Shown: positions 38,437-47,717 of the stretch, one piece after another
Numbering within the stretch: position 1 is the first letter of the stretch
Layout of the letters: each line of letters starts with the position of its first letter
NCBI RefSeq assembly: GCF_025821625.1
Contig: NZ_JACKSH010000101.1
Coordinates: 37,624 to 101,623 of the forward strand
Origin: Mycolicibacterium pyrenivorans
GTDB taxonomy: Bacteria > Actinomycetota > Actinomycetes > Mycobacteriales > Mycobacteriaceae
Direction: 5' to 3'
Length of the DNA: 64,000 nucleotides
Made by a program: the position numbers and the translations under genes
The notes under the pieces: generated by a model
Told to the model about the DNA's origin: nothing
The model's input: the letters and a program-made list of their open reading frames with translations, nothing else
The model's database searches: none

Positions 38437-39312
38437 ATGGCGAAAGCGGATATTGCCGCTCTGCTCGCCCTGGCCGCAGCGTTCTTCATCGCGGTCGGCG
38501 ACGTCATCCACCAACGCTCGGCGCACGAGGTCACCGATGAGCCCGTCGGCCACCTCGCGCTGTTCCTGAGCCTGCTGCGGGACCGCCAGTGGTGGCTGGG
38601 CAGCGGCGTCGCCGCCGCCGGGTTCGCGCTGCAGGCCGCGGCGCTGGGCCTGGGCTCGGTGCTGCTGGTGCAGGCGGTCCTGGTCACCTCGCTGCTCTTC
38701 GCGCTGCCGATCAGTGCCCGGCAGTCACACCGGCGGGTCACCCGCTGGGAGTGGATGTGGGCCGTGCTGCTCGCCGGGGCGGTGATCGTCATCGTGACCG
38801 TCGGGAATCCGACCGCCGGGCAGTCGCGGGCCTCGCTGCAGTCATGGATCGAGGTGGCCGCCGTGCTGGGGCCCGCCCTGGTGTTGTGCCTGATCGGCGC
38901 CGGGGTGTGGTCGGGTCCGGCAGGCGCGGTGCTGCTCGCCGTGGTGTCCGGGGCGCTGTGGGGGTTGTTCGCGGTGCTGACCAAGTCGGTGGTCGACCGC
39001 CTCGACGTGACGAGCGTGGCCGGTGTCGGGAAGCTGCTGGCCACCCCGGAGCTCTATGCGTGGGCTCTGGTCGCGGTCGCGGGCACAGCCATGCAGCAGG
39101 CGTCGTTCCGCGCGGGCACGTTGACCGCGTCGTTGCCGACGATGACCGTCACCGAGCCGATGGTGGCCTCCGCGCTCGGGGTCGTCGTTCTGGGCGAGAC
39201 GCTGCGGCCGGGCGAGGCCGGCTGGTTCACCCTTTTCGCCGCGGTGGCCGTCATGGTCGCGGCGACCGTCGCCCTCGCCCGCGGGGAAGCCGCCACCCGA
39301 GAACCGGCCTGA
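38437..39312 (+). CDS. DMT/EamA-type multispan membrane protein
   Basis: A 291-residue protein with about nine to ten membrane helices and the drug/metabolite transporter layout, including a repeat of the first half in the second (GVVVLGETLRPGEAGWFTLF resembles the EamA C-terminal signature). It starts MAKADIAALLALAAAFFIAV, with CGGAGG 7 bases before the ATG and TAGGCT at 38403-38408 as a possible -10. It corresponds in position to Rv2729c. Substrate unknown. It diverges from the DUF349 gene. Confidence 0.82.
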   Translation: MAKADIAALLALAAAFFIAVGDVIHQRSAHEVTDEPVGHLALFLSLLRDRQWWLGSGVAAAGFALQAAALGLGSVLLVQAVLVTSLLFALPISARQSHRRVTRWEWMWAVLLAGAVIVIVTVGNPTAGQSRASLQSWIEVAAVLGPALVLCLIGAGVWSGPAGAVLLAVVSGALWGLFAVLTKSVVDRLDVTSVAGVGKLLATPELYAWALVAVAGTAMQQASFRAGTLTASLPTMTVTEPMVASALGVVVLGETLRPGEAGWFTLFAAVAVMVAATVALARGEAATREPA

Positions 39313-39338
39313 GCTGCCGCGGCGGCTACGTTGGTGGC

Positions 39339-40040
39339 GTGCTGAGCGCTATCGCCATCGTGCCGTCGGCGCCCGTCATGGTCCCCGAACTCGCCGCCGC
39401 GGCATCCGCCGAGACCGCGGACCTGCGTGCCGCCGCGATTGCCGCGGTCACCGCGCTGCCGCCGCGCTGGATCGGGGTCGGCGTCGGAGACATGGGCACC
39501 GACAGCGTCGCGGGCCCCGGTTCGGTCGGCACCTTCGCCGGCTACGGCGTGGACGTCCGGGTCGGCCTCTCCGGTGAGGCGGCCGCCGCAGGCCGTGACC
39601 CGGCGGCATTGCCGCTGTGTGCGCTGATCACGGCGTGGCTGCGCGGGCTCGCGCAGCCCACGGCCAGCGCCGAGGTGCGCGCCTACCGCAGCGATCACGA
39701 CCACGGCACCGCGGTGACGCTGGGCCGGCGCCTGCGTACGGAGATCGACGCCACCGACGACCCGATCGGCGTGCTCGTCGTCGCCGACGGCGCCAACACC
39801 CTCAGCCCGCCCGCCCCGGGCGGCTACGACCCCGAGTCGATCCCGGTGCAGGCGGCCCTCGACGACGCTCTGGCCGCGGGGGACAGCGCGGCGCTGACCC
39901 GGCTGCCCGACGGGATCGTGGGCCGGACCGCCTACCGGGTGCTGGCCGGGCTCACAGAACGCGGCCCGCGATCGGCCGAGGAGCTCTACCGCGGCGCGCC
40001 CTACGGCGTCGGATACTTCGTCGGCATCTGGCACCCGTGA
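39339..40040 (+). CDS. conserved protein, class III extradiol dioxygenase-like (Rv2728c-like)
   Basis: A 233-residue Ala-rich protein starting [20 protein letters not shown]. The overall pattern resembles the LigB/MEMO-like fold of class III extradiol dioxygenases ([22 protein letters not shown]), but the usual metal-binding histidines are not all obvious, so enzymatic activity is doubtful. The GTG start lies 6 bases after TACGTT (39327-39332), suggesting a leaderless transcript. Its stop overlaps the miaA GTG. Its role is unknown; it is conserved next to miaA in mycobacteria. Confidence 0.75.
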   Translation: MLSAIAIVPSAPVMVPELAAAASAETADLRAAAIAAVTALPPRWIGVGVGDMGTDSVAGPGSVGTFAGYGVDVRVGLSGEAAAAGRDPAALPLCALITAWLRGLAQPTASAEVRAYRSDHDHGTAVTLGRRLRTEIDATDDPIGVLVVADGANTLSPPAPGGYDPESIPVQAALDDALAAGDSAALTRLPDGIVGRTAYRVLAGLTERGPRSAEELYRGAPYGVGYFVGIWHP

Positions 40041-40963
40041 CGACCGTGCGACCGCTGGCCATCGTCGGCCCGACCGGAACAGGCAAATCGGACCTGGCGC
40101 TGGCCGTCGCCGAGAAACTCGCCGCCGAGATCGCCGCCGAGGTCGTCAACGCCGACGCGATGCAGCTCTACCGGGGCATGGACATCGGCACCGCGAAGCT
40201 GGCGGCCGCCGACCGCCGCGGCATTCCCCACCACCAGCTCGACGTCCTCGACGTCACGCAGACCGCGACCGTCGCCCGTTACCAGCAGGCCGCCGCCGCC
40301 GATGTGGAGGCGATCGCCGCGCGTGGGGCGCTGCCGATCGTGGTCGGCGGGTCGATGCTCTACGTGCAGTCACTGCTCGACGAGTGGTCGTTTCCCGCCA
40401 CCGACGCGCGGGTGCGGGCGCGATGGGAGCGTCGCCTCGCCGAGGTCGGCGTGGCCGATCTGCACCGCGAGCTGGCCCGCGTCGACGCGGCCGCCGCCAG
40501 CGCGATCCTCCCCACCGACGGCCGGCGCATCGTGCGGGCACTGGAGGTCATCGAGTTGACGGGACAGCCGTTCGCGGCTTCGGCGCCCCGCATCGGGAGA
40601 CCGCGCTGGAACACCGCCATCGTCGGATTGGATTGGGAAACAGCAGCTCTCGACGACCGGCTGGTCCGCCGGACCGACAAGATGTTCGCCGACGGGCTGG
40701 TCGATGAGGTCGCGGCGCTGCTCGACCGGGGTCTGCGCGACGGGGTCACCGCGTCGCGGGCGCTCGGCTACGCCCAGGTGATCGCCGAGCTGGACGCCGG
40801 CGGTGACGGTTCGGCGGCTCGCGAGCTGACCTTCATCGGCACCCGGCGCTACGTGCGCAGGCAGCGATCGTGGTTCCGCCGCGACCACCGCATCACCTGG
40901 CTCGACGGCGCCGCCTCCGGAAACGTCGACCGGGTGCTGCGGGTGTGGCGCGACGTATCCTGA
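40037..40963 (+). CDS. miaA: tRNA dimethylallyltransferase MiaA
   Basis: A 308-residue enzyme adding a dimethylallyl group to A37 of tRNAs that read UNN codons. P-loop [12 protein letters not shown] (about 9-20), [17 protein letters not shown] and [10 protein letters not shown] contact substrate, and the family motif [14 protein letters not shown] and [14 protein letters not shown] are present. The GTG overlaps the preceding stop (GTGA). dapF follows after 4 bases. Together with MiaB it makes ms2i6A. Confidence 0.96.
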   Translation: MTTVRPLAIVGPTGTGKSDLALAVAEKLAAEIAAEVVNADAMQLYRGMDIGTAKLAAADRRGIPHHQLDVLDVTQTATVARYQQAAAADVEAIAARGALPIVVGGSMLYVQSLLDEWSFPATDARVRARWERRLAEVGVADLHRELARVDAAAASAILPTDGRRIVRALEVIELTGQPFAASAPRIGRPRWNTAIVGLDWETAALDDRLVRRTDKMFADGLVDEVAALLDRGLRDGVTASRALGYAQVIAELDAGGDGSAARELTFIGTRRYVRRQRSWFRRDHRITWLDGAASGNVDRVLRVWRDVS

Positions 40964-40967
40964 GCAG

Positions 40968-41834
40968 GTGAAGTTCGCCAAGGGGCACGGCACGGAGAAT
41001 GACTTCGTGCTGTTGCCCGATCTGCCCGCCGCGATCGACTTGACGCCGGCCGCCGTCGCCGCGCTCTGCGACCGCAGGCGCGGGCTCGGCGCGGACGGAG
41101 TCCTGCGCGTCACCGTCGCCGGTGCGGCTCGCGACGCGGGCGTTCTCGACGACCTCCCCGAAGGCGTCACCGCCGACGACTGGTTCATGGACTACCGCAA
41201 CGCCGACGGGTCGGTGGCGCAGATGTGCGGCAACGGCGTGCGGGTGTTCGCCCACTACCTGTGGGCGCAGGGGCTGGAGCGCAGGCAGCAATTCGTCGTG
41301 GGCTCGCTGGCCGGTCCGCGTCCGGTCGAGCTGCACACCGTCGACGGCACGTCCGCTGACGTCAGCGTCGAGATGGGCAAGGTGAACCGGCTCGGGGCGG
41401 GCGAGGCGGTGGTCGGGGGACGACGTTTCGCGGGGCTGGCGGTGGACGTCGGCAACCCCCACCTGGCCTGCGTAGATCCCGGGCTGACGGTCGATGAGCT
41501 CGCTGCGCTCGATGTCGCCGCGCCCGTGCTGTTCGACCACGACCAGTTCCCTGACGGGGTGAACGTCGAGGTCGCCACGACACCGGTGGCGGGGGCGGTG
41601 CGCATGCGGGTCCACGAGCGCGGCGTCGGCGAGACGCGATCCTGCGGCACCGGGACCGTCGCGATCGCGGTGGCTGCCTTGGCGACCGCTGGCGAGGAAA
41701 CCGGCACGCTGGAGGTGCACATTCCCGGCGGGCAGGTCACGGTGCGCGTCACCGAGGCCACCAGCTACCTGCGGGGCCCGTCGGTGCTGGTCGCCGGCGG
41801 TGAGTTGTCCGACGTGTGGTGGCGGGCGCAGTAA
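40968..41834 (+). CDS. dapF: diaminopimelate epimerase DapF
   Basis: A 288-residue cofactor-free epimerase converting LL- to meso-diaminopimelate for lysine and peptidoglycan. The two catalytic cysteines are in [10 protein letters not shown] and RSCGTGTVA, each in the expected substrate loop. A mycobacterial-type start [18 protein letters not shown] is visible. The GTG lies 6 bases after TATCCT (40956-40961), so a leaderless transcript inside the end of miaA is likely in addition to read-through. Confidence 0.96.
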   Translation: MKFAKGHGTENDFVLLPDLPAAIDLTPAAVAALCDRRRGLGADGVLRVTVAGAARDAGVLDDLPEGVTADDWFMDYRNADGSVAQMCGNGVRVFAHYLWAQGLERRQQFVVGSLAGPRPVELHTVDGTSADVSVEMGKVNRLGAGEAVVGGRRFAGLAVDVGNPHLACVDPGLTVDELAALDVAAPVLFDHDQFPDGVNVEVATTPVAGAVRMRVHERGVGETRSCGTGTVAIAVAALATAGEETGTLEVHIPGGQVTVRVTEATSYLRGPSVLVAGGELSDVWWRAQ

Positions 41835-41879
41835 AACAGATGCACGAACGCACCTCGAAGGGGCAACATCTCCAAGTAC

Positions 41880-43277
41880 ATGACTGAACCCAACATCCCC
41901 AGCACCGGCGAACTCGCCCTGGAAGACCGTGTCGCCCTGCGCCGCGTGGCAGGCCTGTCGACCGAACTCGCCGACATCTCGGAGGTCGAGTACCGCCAGC
42001 TTCGTCTCGAACGGGTCGTGCTGGTCGGGGTGTGGACCGACGGCACCGCCGCCGAGGCCGACGCCAGCCTGGCCGAGTTGGCGGCGCTGGCCGAGACCGC
42101 GGGCTCGGAGGTGCTCGAGGGGCTGATCCAGCGCCGCGACAAGCCGGACCCGTCGACCTACATCGGGTCGGGCAAGGCCGCCGAGCTGCGCGAGGTGGTG
42201 CTGGCCACCGGCGCCGACACCGTGATCTGCGACGGCGAGCTCAGCCCCGCCCAGCTCAACGCGCTGGAGAAGGCGGTGAAGGTCAAGGTCATCGACCGGA
42301 CCGCGCTGATCCTGGACATCTTCGCCCAGCACGCGACCAGCCGGGAGGGCAAGGCCCAGGTGGCCTACGCGCAGATGGAGTACATGCTGCCGCGGCTGCG
42401 GGGCTGGGGTGAGTCGATGTCGCGGCAGGGTGGCGGCGCAGGCGGCAGCGGTGGCGGGGTGGGCACCCGCGGACCCGGCGAGACCAAGATCGAAACCGAC
42501 CGCCGCCGGATCCGCGAGCGAATGGCCAAGCTGCGCCGCGAGATTCGTGACATGAAGCAGGTCCGCGACACCCAGCGAAGCCGCCGCCTGGCCAGCGACA
42601 TGCCCTCGGTGGCCATCGTCGGCTACACGAACGCCGGGAAGTCCAGCCTGCTCAACGCGCTGACCGGCGCGGGCGTGCTGGTTGAGAACGCGTTGTTCGC
42701 CACCCTCGAACCGACAACTCGCCGTGGCGAATTCGCCGACGGACGGGGGTTCGTCATGACCGACACGGTGGGTTTCGTGCGGCACCTGCCGACGCAACTC
42801 GTCGAGGCCTTCCGGTCGACGCTCGAGGAGGTCGTCGACGCGGACCTGTTGTTGCACATCGTCGACGGCTCCGATGCCAACCCGCTCGCGCAGATCAACG
42901 CGGTGCGGCAGGTCGTCAACGAAGTCATAGCCGATCACGACGGCAAGGTGGCGCCGGAGTTGTTGGTGGTCAACAAGATCGACGCCGCCGGCGACCTGGC
43001 GTTGGCCAAGCTGCGCCGCGCACTGCCCGATGCGGTGTTCGTGTCCGCCCGCACCGGTGACGGCCTGGACCGCCTGCAGTCGCGCATGGCCGAGATGATC
43101 GCCCCGACCGACACAGTGATCGACGTCACAATCCCTTACAGCCGAGGCGATCTCGTCAACCGCGTGCATGCCGACGGGCGCGTCGATGCGGTGGAGCACA
43201 CCGACTTCGGCACCAGGATCAAGGCACGCGTACCGATCTCGTTGGCGGCGGCACTGAGCGAGTTCGACACGTTCTGA
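41880..43277 (+). CDS. hflX: GTPase HflX
   Basis: A 465-residue ribosome-associated GTPase. The N-terminal HflX domain has TYIGSGKAAELRE and VICDGELSPAQLNALE, followed by a coiled section (RERMAKLRREIRDMKQVR). The G domain carries GYTNAGKSSLLNAL (G1), DTVGFVRHLP (G3) and VVNKIDAAG (G4), and a short C-terminal domain follows. HflX splits stalled or stressed 70S ribosomes, and the mycobacterial protein affects macrolide and hypoxia responses. It starts 45 bases after dapF, with GAAGGGG about 16 bases before the ATG. Confidence 0.95.
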   Translation: MTEPNIPSTGELALEDRVALRRVAGLSTELADISEVEYRQLRLERVVLVGVWTDGTAAEADASLAELAALAETAGSEVLEGLIQRRDKPDPSTYIGSGKAAELREVVLATGADTVICDGELSPAQLNALEKAVKVKVIDRTALILDIFAQHATSREGKAQVAYAQMEYMLPRLRGWGESMSRQGGGAGGSGGGVGTRGPGETKIETDRRRIRERMAKLRREIRDMKQVRDTQRSRRLASDMPSVAIVGYTNAGKSSLLNALTGAGVLVENALFATLEPTTRRGEFADGRGFVMTDTVGFVRHLPTQLVEAFRSTLEEVVDADLLLHIVDGSDANPLAQINAVRQVVNEVIADHDGKVAPELLVVNKIDAAGDLALAKLRRALPDAVFVSARTGDGLDRLQSRMAEMIAPTDTVIDVTIPYSRGDLVNRVHADGRVDAVEHTDFGTRIKARVPISLAAALSEFDTF

Positions 43278-43310
43278 CCGCGGCGATGCACTGCGCGCGC
43301 CGTCGTGCGG

Positions 43311-43316
43311 TAGGCT
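43311..43316 (+). promoter_or_regulatory. -10 box upstream of the rhlE leader
   Basis: TAGGCT fits the mycobacterial -10 pattern. It lies 185 bases before the helicase ATG and would give a leader of about 180 bases. A GTG-started frame begins 4 bases after it (43321). Confidence 0.45.
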
Positions 43317-43501
43317 CAACGTGAACGTCGACTGCGGACGACTCGGCAATCTCTTCGAGACACCCCCGCCCACCACCTGGAACGTCGACAAGACCACCCA
43401 CTACGGCGAAACCGCCAATGTGTGCGCACTCCCGCTGGACGGACTCCGTCCCGGTTGCCCGGGCACACGCAGCCCGAACAGGCCGGAAAGGCACACATCA
43501 C

Positions 43502-44836
43502 ATGACCACGCAATCCTTCGCCGACCTCGGCGTGCCCGCACCCCTCGTGCAGGCACTGACCGAGCGAGGCATCACCGAACCGTTCCCCATCCAGACCGCC
43601 ACGCTGCCCGACGCGCTCGCCGGGCGTGACGTGCTCGGCCGGGGGAAGACCGGCAGCGGAAAGACGCTGGCGTTCTCGCTGCCGCTGGTGGCAACCCTCA
43701 CCGGGCGCCGCAGCCAGCCATCTCGTCCGACCGGTCTGGTCCTTGCCCCCACTCGTGAGCTCGCCACGCAGATCACCGCCGTGCTGCAGCCCCTGGCCGC
43801 CGCATCCGGTCTGCGCGTCACCACGATCTTCGGTGGCGTCTCGCAGAGCAAGCAGGTCAGCGCGCTGCGCGCCGGAGTCGACATCGTCGTGGCCTGCCCC
43901 GGCCGCCTCGAGGACCTGATGCGACAGAAGCTCGTCCACCTCGACAACGTCAACACGACGGTGCTCGACGAGGCCGATCACATGGCCGATCTCGGCTTCC
44001 TGCCCGGCGTCACCCGCATCCTGGCGGCGACTCCCGCCGGGGGGCAGAGACTGCTGTTCTCGGCAACCCTGGACAACGGCGTCGACAAGCTGGTCAAGCG
44101 CTTCCTGCGCGAGCCGGTGATGCACTCGGTCGAGGAGGCCGACGAGGTGCCCGCCGTGATGACCCATCACGTGTTCCACGTCGGCGGGGCCCAGCAGAAG
44201 AAGGACCTGGTCCACCGCCTGGCATCAGGTACGGGTCGCCGGATTCTGTTCATGCGCACCAAGCACCAGGCCCGCAAGCTCGCCAAGCTGCTCACCGAAT
44301 CGGGTGTGCCGTCGGTGGACCTGCACGGCAACCTGTCGCAACCCGCCCGCGACCGCAACCTGGCGGCCTTTACCAGCGGCACCGCCCGGGTGCTGGTGGC
44401 CACCGACATCGCCGCGCGCGGCGTCCATGTCGACGGGGTCGAACTCGTCGTGCACGTCGACCCGCCGATGGAGCACAAGGCCTACCTGCACCGCTCCGGG
44501 CGTACCGCGCGGGCAGGCAGCGACGGTGACGTCGTCACCGTCGTGCTGCCCGAACAGCGCAGGGACACCCAGCAACTGCTGCGTAAAGCAGGCATCACCG
44601 TGCGTCCCCAGGAGGTCACCGCGGACTCCGCTCCGGTGCACGCACTGGTCGGGGAGATCGCGCCGCTGCGTGCGGCGCCGAAAGTCGTTGCCCCCGCGCC
44701 GAAAGCCGCCGCACCCAAGCATGATCGCGGTCCCGACCATCGGCGTGGTGGCGCCAGCACCCGAGGTGCAGGTGGCAACAGGCGCCGCAGTTCGCGTGGT
44801 GCCGGCACCCGCGGGCACGCTCAGCGCACGCCGTAG
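43502..44836 (+). CDS. rhlE: DEAD-box RNA helicase, RhlE type
   Basis: A 444-residue ATP-dependent RNA helicase. Motifs in order: Q motif with PFPIQ (about 22-26), motif I GKTGSGKT, PTRELA, GG, motif II LDEADHMADLG, motif III SATL, and in the second RecA-like domain VLVATDIAARGVHV and HRSGRTARAG. The C-terminal 60 residues are basic with Arg/Gly-rich RNA-binding sequence. The start at ATG 43502 has GGAAAGG 9 bases upstream; the frame opens earlier only through leader sequence. It has an unusually long leader (224 bases from hflX). Such helicases act in cold adaptation and RNA turnover. Confidence 0.92.
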   Translation: MTTQSFADLGVPAPLVQALTERGITEPFPIQTATLPDALAGRDVLGRGKTGSGKTLAFSLPLVATLTGRRSQPSRPTGLVLAPTRELATQITAVLQPLAAASGLRVTTIFGGVSQSKQVSALRAGVDIVVACPGRLEDLMRQKLVHLDNVNTTVLDEADHMADLGFLPGVTRILAATPAGGQRLLFSATLDNGVDKLVKRFLREPVMHSVEEADEVPAVMTHHVFHVGGAQQKKDLVHRLASGTGRRILFMRTKHQARKLAKLLTESGVPSVDLHGNLSQPARDRNLAAFTSGTARVLVATDIAARGVHVDGVELVVHVDPPMEHKAYLHRSGRTARAGSDGDVVTVVLPEQRRDTQQLLRKAGITVRPQEVTADSAPVHALVGEIAPLRAAPKVVAPAPKAAAPKHDRGPDHRRGGASTRGAGGNRRRSSRGAGTRGHAQRTP

Positions 44837-44842
44837 ACCCGG

Positions 44843-46222
44843 CTATCTGACCAACGGGGGCTGATGGGCGCGTACCGGCGGCGCTGCGGCGGTGAACTTC
44901 TCCACCTCCACCAGCACGTGCGCGCCCGTGCAGCCGCGGGCAAGCGATGACGTGCCGACATCGTCGGTGAGCACATTGGGGTTGCCGTGCACGCACATCG
45001 CGTCCGGGTCGGCCGGATCGGCGGGATCGAACCACGCCCCGGTCGACAGCTGCACCACCTGCGGGCGCACCGCCGCGTCGAGCACCACACCCGCCAGGCA
45101 CGCGCCGCGGTCGTTGAACACCCTTACGATGTCGCCCTGCAGCAGGCCACGCGCCCGCGCATCCGCCGGATTCATTCGAATCGGTTCTCGGCCCGCCACT
45201 TTCGACTGCTGACTGACCGCGCCACCGTCCAGCTGACCGTGCAGTCTGCTGGCCGGCTGATTGGCCAGCAGGTGCAGTGGAAAGCGGTCCGCCCGTGGTC
45301 CGCCGAGCCATTCGGTCGGCTCGAACCATGCCGGATGCCCTACGCAGTCGTCGTAGCCGAAGCCCGTCGATGTCGGAGGAGAATATCTCGATCAGCCCGC
45401 TCGGCGTGCCCAGCCGGTGCGTCGAGGGGTCGGCACGGAAGTCGGAGAGCAGTGTCAGTCCGTCCTCGGTCGGCAGTGTCAGCCGGCCGGCCTTCCAGAA
45501 CTCGTCGAAGGATTGCACCGCGAAATCCAGTGATGAGGACCAGGTTTCGTAGAGATGCGCAAGCCACTGCCGTGCTGTGCGCCCCTCGGTGAACTGATCG
45601 TCGACGCCGAGCCGGCAGGCGAGTGCGGCGAACGTCTCGTAGTCGTCGCGTAGTCGTCGCGCGCCTCCGCGTACGGCTCGGTCAGTTTCGGCATGGCCAT
45701 CAGCACGGGATCGTTTCTGGAACCGGAGAAGTCGTCGTGGGTGCCGACCACCCGGGGCATGATCACCCCGGTGGCGCCGAGGCTGTAGGAGTGGCGTGAA
45801 AAGGTATAGCCCCCAAGACAGTTCAGGAACCGATGTATCTGGCTCTGGGCGTGGTGGAAACGTCCTGCGCTGGCCCAGCCATAGGAACCCCCGTAGATCG
45901 CCTGGTTTCCGTGGGTGTCGATGACGCGGCGGAGTTCGCCTGCCAAAAGCTCGGTGAGCTCGCCCCACGACACCGCGACGAAGTCGTCGGCGCCACGCCG
46001 GGGGTGGCGCCCGGCCCGTTGTCGAGCCAGCCGCGCCGGACTGCCGGCGACGTGATGCGCGAGATGTGTCGCACCGATCCGGGCAGGTTGCCCAGAACGG
46101 GGGACGGATCGGCATCGCCGTGAAGCGGCGTCACCGACGTGATGTCGCCCGGCGTCGACGGTCGCGGTGAAGGCTCCCCAGTGCGTCAGGCTCGTCAGGG
46201 CTGAGGATGCGGCCGAGGCCAT
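44843..46222 (-). pseudogene. bisC: decayed bisC-like molybdopterin oxidoreductase
   Basis: Fragments of one biotin/TMAO sulfoxide reductase-type molybdoenzyme occur in three frames. N-terminus from ATG 46222 (ALTSLTHWGAFTATVDAG); a frame change near 46154, where an extra G turns AGD into AGR; SVRHISRITSPAVRRGWLDN; a change near 46010; DDFVAVSWGELTELL to GATGVIMPRVVGTHDDFS; a tandem 11-bp duplication at about 45640-45661; LGVDDQFTEGRTARQWL; a change near 45370 (extra G); then the C-terminal pterin-binding domain ending at 44843. VVGTHDDFS joins directly to SGSRNDPVLMAMP, so several hundred central residues, including most of the molybdenum-site domain, are missing. The intact enzyme is about 770 residues in M. 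tuberculosis. Confidence 0.88.
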
Positions 46223-46266
46223 GGCGGTGAGTCTACGACGACGGGACCAACCCCTGGGCGGCCCGA

Positions 46267-46282
46267 CCAACCATCCGGTTGG
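46267..46282. promoter_or_regulatory. palindromic operator candidate upstream of fadE
   Basis: CCAACC-ATCC-GGTTGG is a perfect 6-bp inverted repeat with a 4-base centre, 50 bases before the fadE ATG. TetR-family regulators of mycobacterial fatty-acid genes use sites of this kind. A second CCAACC half-site lies about 20 bases upstream. Confidence 0.45.
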
Positions 46283-46332
46283 ATGGGGTACGTTTGGTGG
46301 TAACAGCCCGTACCACACCACGGAGGATATCG

Positions 46333-47526
46333 ATGGGCAGCGGAGCCAGTCCGGCAGCCAAGGCACCCACGTCAGTCGTCGCCTACGAGCGCACCCTGTT
46401 CGAACCCGAACACGACATGTTCCGTGATTCCTTCCGCTCGTTTCTCGAACGGCACGTCGCGCCGTTCCACGGGGAGTGGGAGAGGGACAAGATCGTCGAT
46501 CGCGGCGTGTGGCTGGAGGCGGGCAAGCAGGGCTTCCTGGGCATGGCGGTCCCCGAGGAGTACGGCGGCGGCGGTGTCGCGGACTTCCGGTATAACACCG
46601 TCATCACCGAGGAGGTCACCGCGGGCCGCTTCAGCGGACTGGGGTTCAGCCTGCACAACGACGTGGTGGCGCCGTATCTGATCAGGCTGGGCACCGAGGA
46701 GCAGAAGCAGCGCTGGTTGCCCAAGTTCTGCACGGGTGAGCTGATCACCGCGATCGCGATGACGGAGCCGGGCACCGGCAGCGACCTGCAGGGCATCAAG
46801 ACCAAGGCGGTCAAGGATGGGGACCACTACATCCTCAACGGCTCCAAGACGTTCATCACCAACGGCATTCACTCCGACCTGGTCATCGTGGTGGCCCAGA
46901 CCGACCCCGACAAGGGGGCGCTCGGGTTCTCGCTGCTGGTGGTCGAGCGTGGCATGGAGGGGTTCGAGCGCGGCCGCCATCTCGACAAGGTCGGCCTGGA
47001 CGCCCAGGACACCGCCGAACTGTCGTTCAACGACGTCAAGGTTCCTGCGGAGAACCTGCTCGGCGAAGAGGGCCAGGGCTTCATCTACCTGATGCAGAAC
47101 CTGCCGCAGGAGCGAATCTCGATCGCCATCATGGCCGCCGCCGCGATGGAGGCGGTGTTGACGCAGACCGTCCAGTACGCCAAGGAGCGCAAGGCGTTCG
47201 GCAAGCCGATCGGCAGCTTCCAGAACAGCCGCTTCGTATTGGCCGAACTCGCGACGGAAGCCACGGTGGTGCGGATGATGGTCGACGAGTACATCCGCCT
47301 GCACCTCGACGACCGGTTGACCGCCGAGCAGGCGGCCATGGCCAAGTGGTATTCCACCGAGAAACAAGTCCATCTGATCGACCGGTGCCTGCAATTGCAC
47401 GGCGGATACGGGTATATGCGCGAATATCCGGTGGCGCGCGCTTATCTCGACGCCCGGGTGCAGACCATTTACGGGGGGACGTCGGAGATCATGAAGGAGA
47501 TCATCGGCCGCAGTCTCGGCATCTAG
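46333..47526 (+). CDS. acyl-CoA dehydrogenase (FadE)
   Basis: A 397-residue flavoenzyme oxidising acyl-CoA to trans-2-enoyl-CoA. FAD/substrate motifs: AIAMTEPGTGSDLQGIKT (about 136-153), FITNG, and the C-terminal signature LHGGYGYMREYPVARAYLDA, split from TIYGGTSEIMKEIIGR, whose Glu in GGTSEI is the usual catalytic-base position for many long-chain members. An N-terminal extension of about 15 residues is low complexity. GGAGGA lies 7 bases before the ATG. It diverges from the bisC remnant and has a palindromic operator candidate upstream. Which acyl chain it uses is not readable. Confidence 0.93.
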   Translation: MGSGASPAAKAPTSVVAYERTLFEPEHDMFRDSFRSFLERHVAPFHGEWERDKIVDRGVWLEAGKQGFLGMAVPEEYGGGGVADFRYNTVITEEVTAGRFSGLGFSLHNDVVAPYLIRLGTEEQKQRWLPKFCTGELITAIAMTEPGTGSDLQGIKTKAVKDGDHYILNGSKTFITNGIHSDLVIVVAQTDPDKGALGFSLLVVERGMEGFERGRHLDKVGLDAQDTAELSFNDVKVPAENLLGEEGQGFIYLMQNLPQERISIAIMAAAAMEAVLTQTVQYAKERKAFGKPIGSFQNSRFVLAELATEATVVRMMVDEYIRLHLDDRLTAEQAAMAKWYSTEKQVHLIDRCLQLHGGYGYMREYPVARAYLDARVQTIYGGTSEIMKEIIGRSLGI

Positions 47527-47717
47527 TCCAGGGCATCCGACCACGCCGCAGCCGACGATCGATCTCCGCATATTCTTTTCGCTGAATCGGCGAGGTTACT
47601 TGGTAATCGACGTCCACTGACGCAAAGTGAACGGACGCGGTACTTTCGCAGGGCTTTTCGAAGTTGTTTCGGAGGGTCTGTCGAAGCAACGTGTGTCGCC
47701 GACCGCGGGGAGGATGA

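Noticed and set aside
40893..43397. An 834-residue minus-strand frame opposite dapF and hflX
   Set aside because: Antisense to two clearly real genes and of shadow composition.
44843..46222. Treating the bisC pieces as separate real genes
   Set aside because: The pieces continue one another in a single molybdoenzyme and none has its own start region or complete domain.
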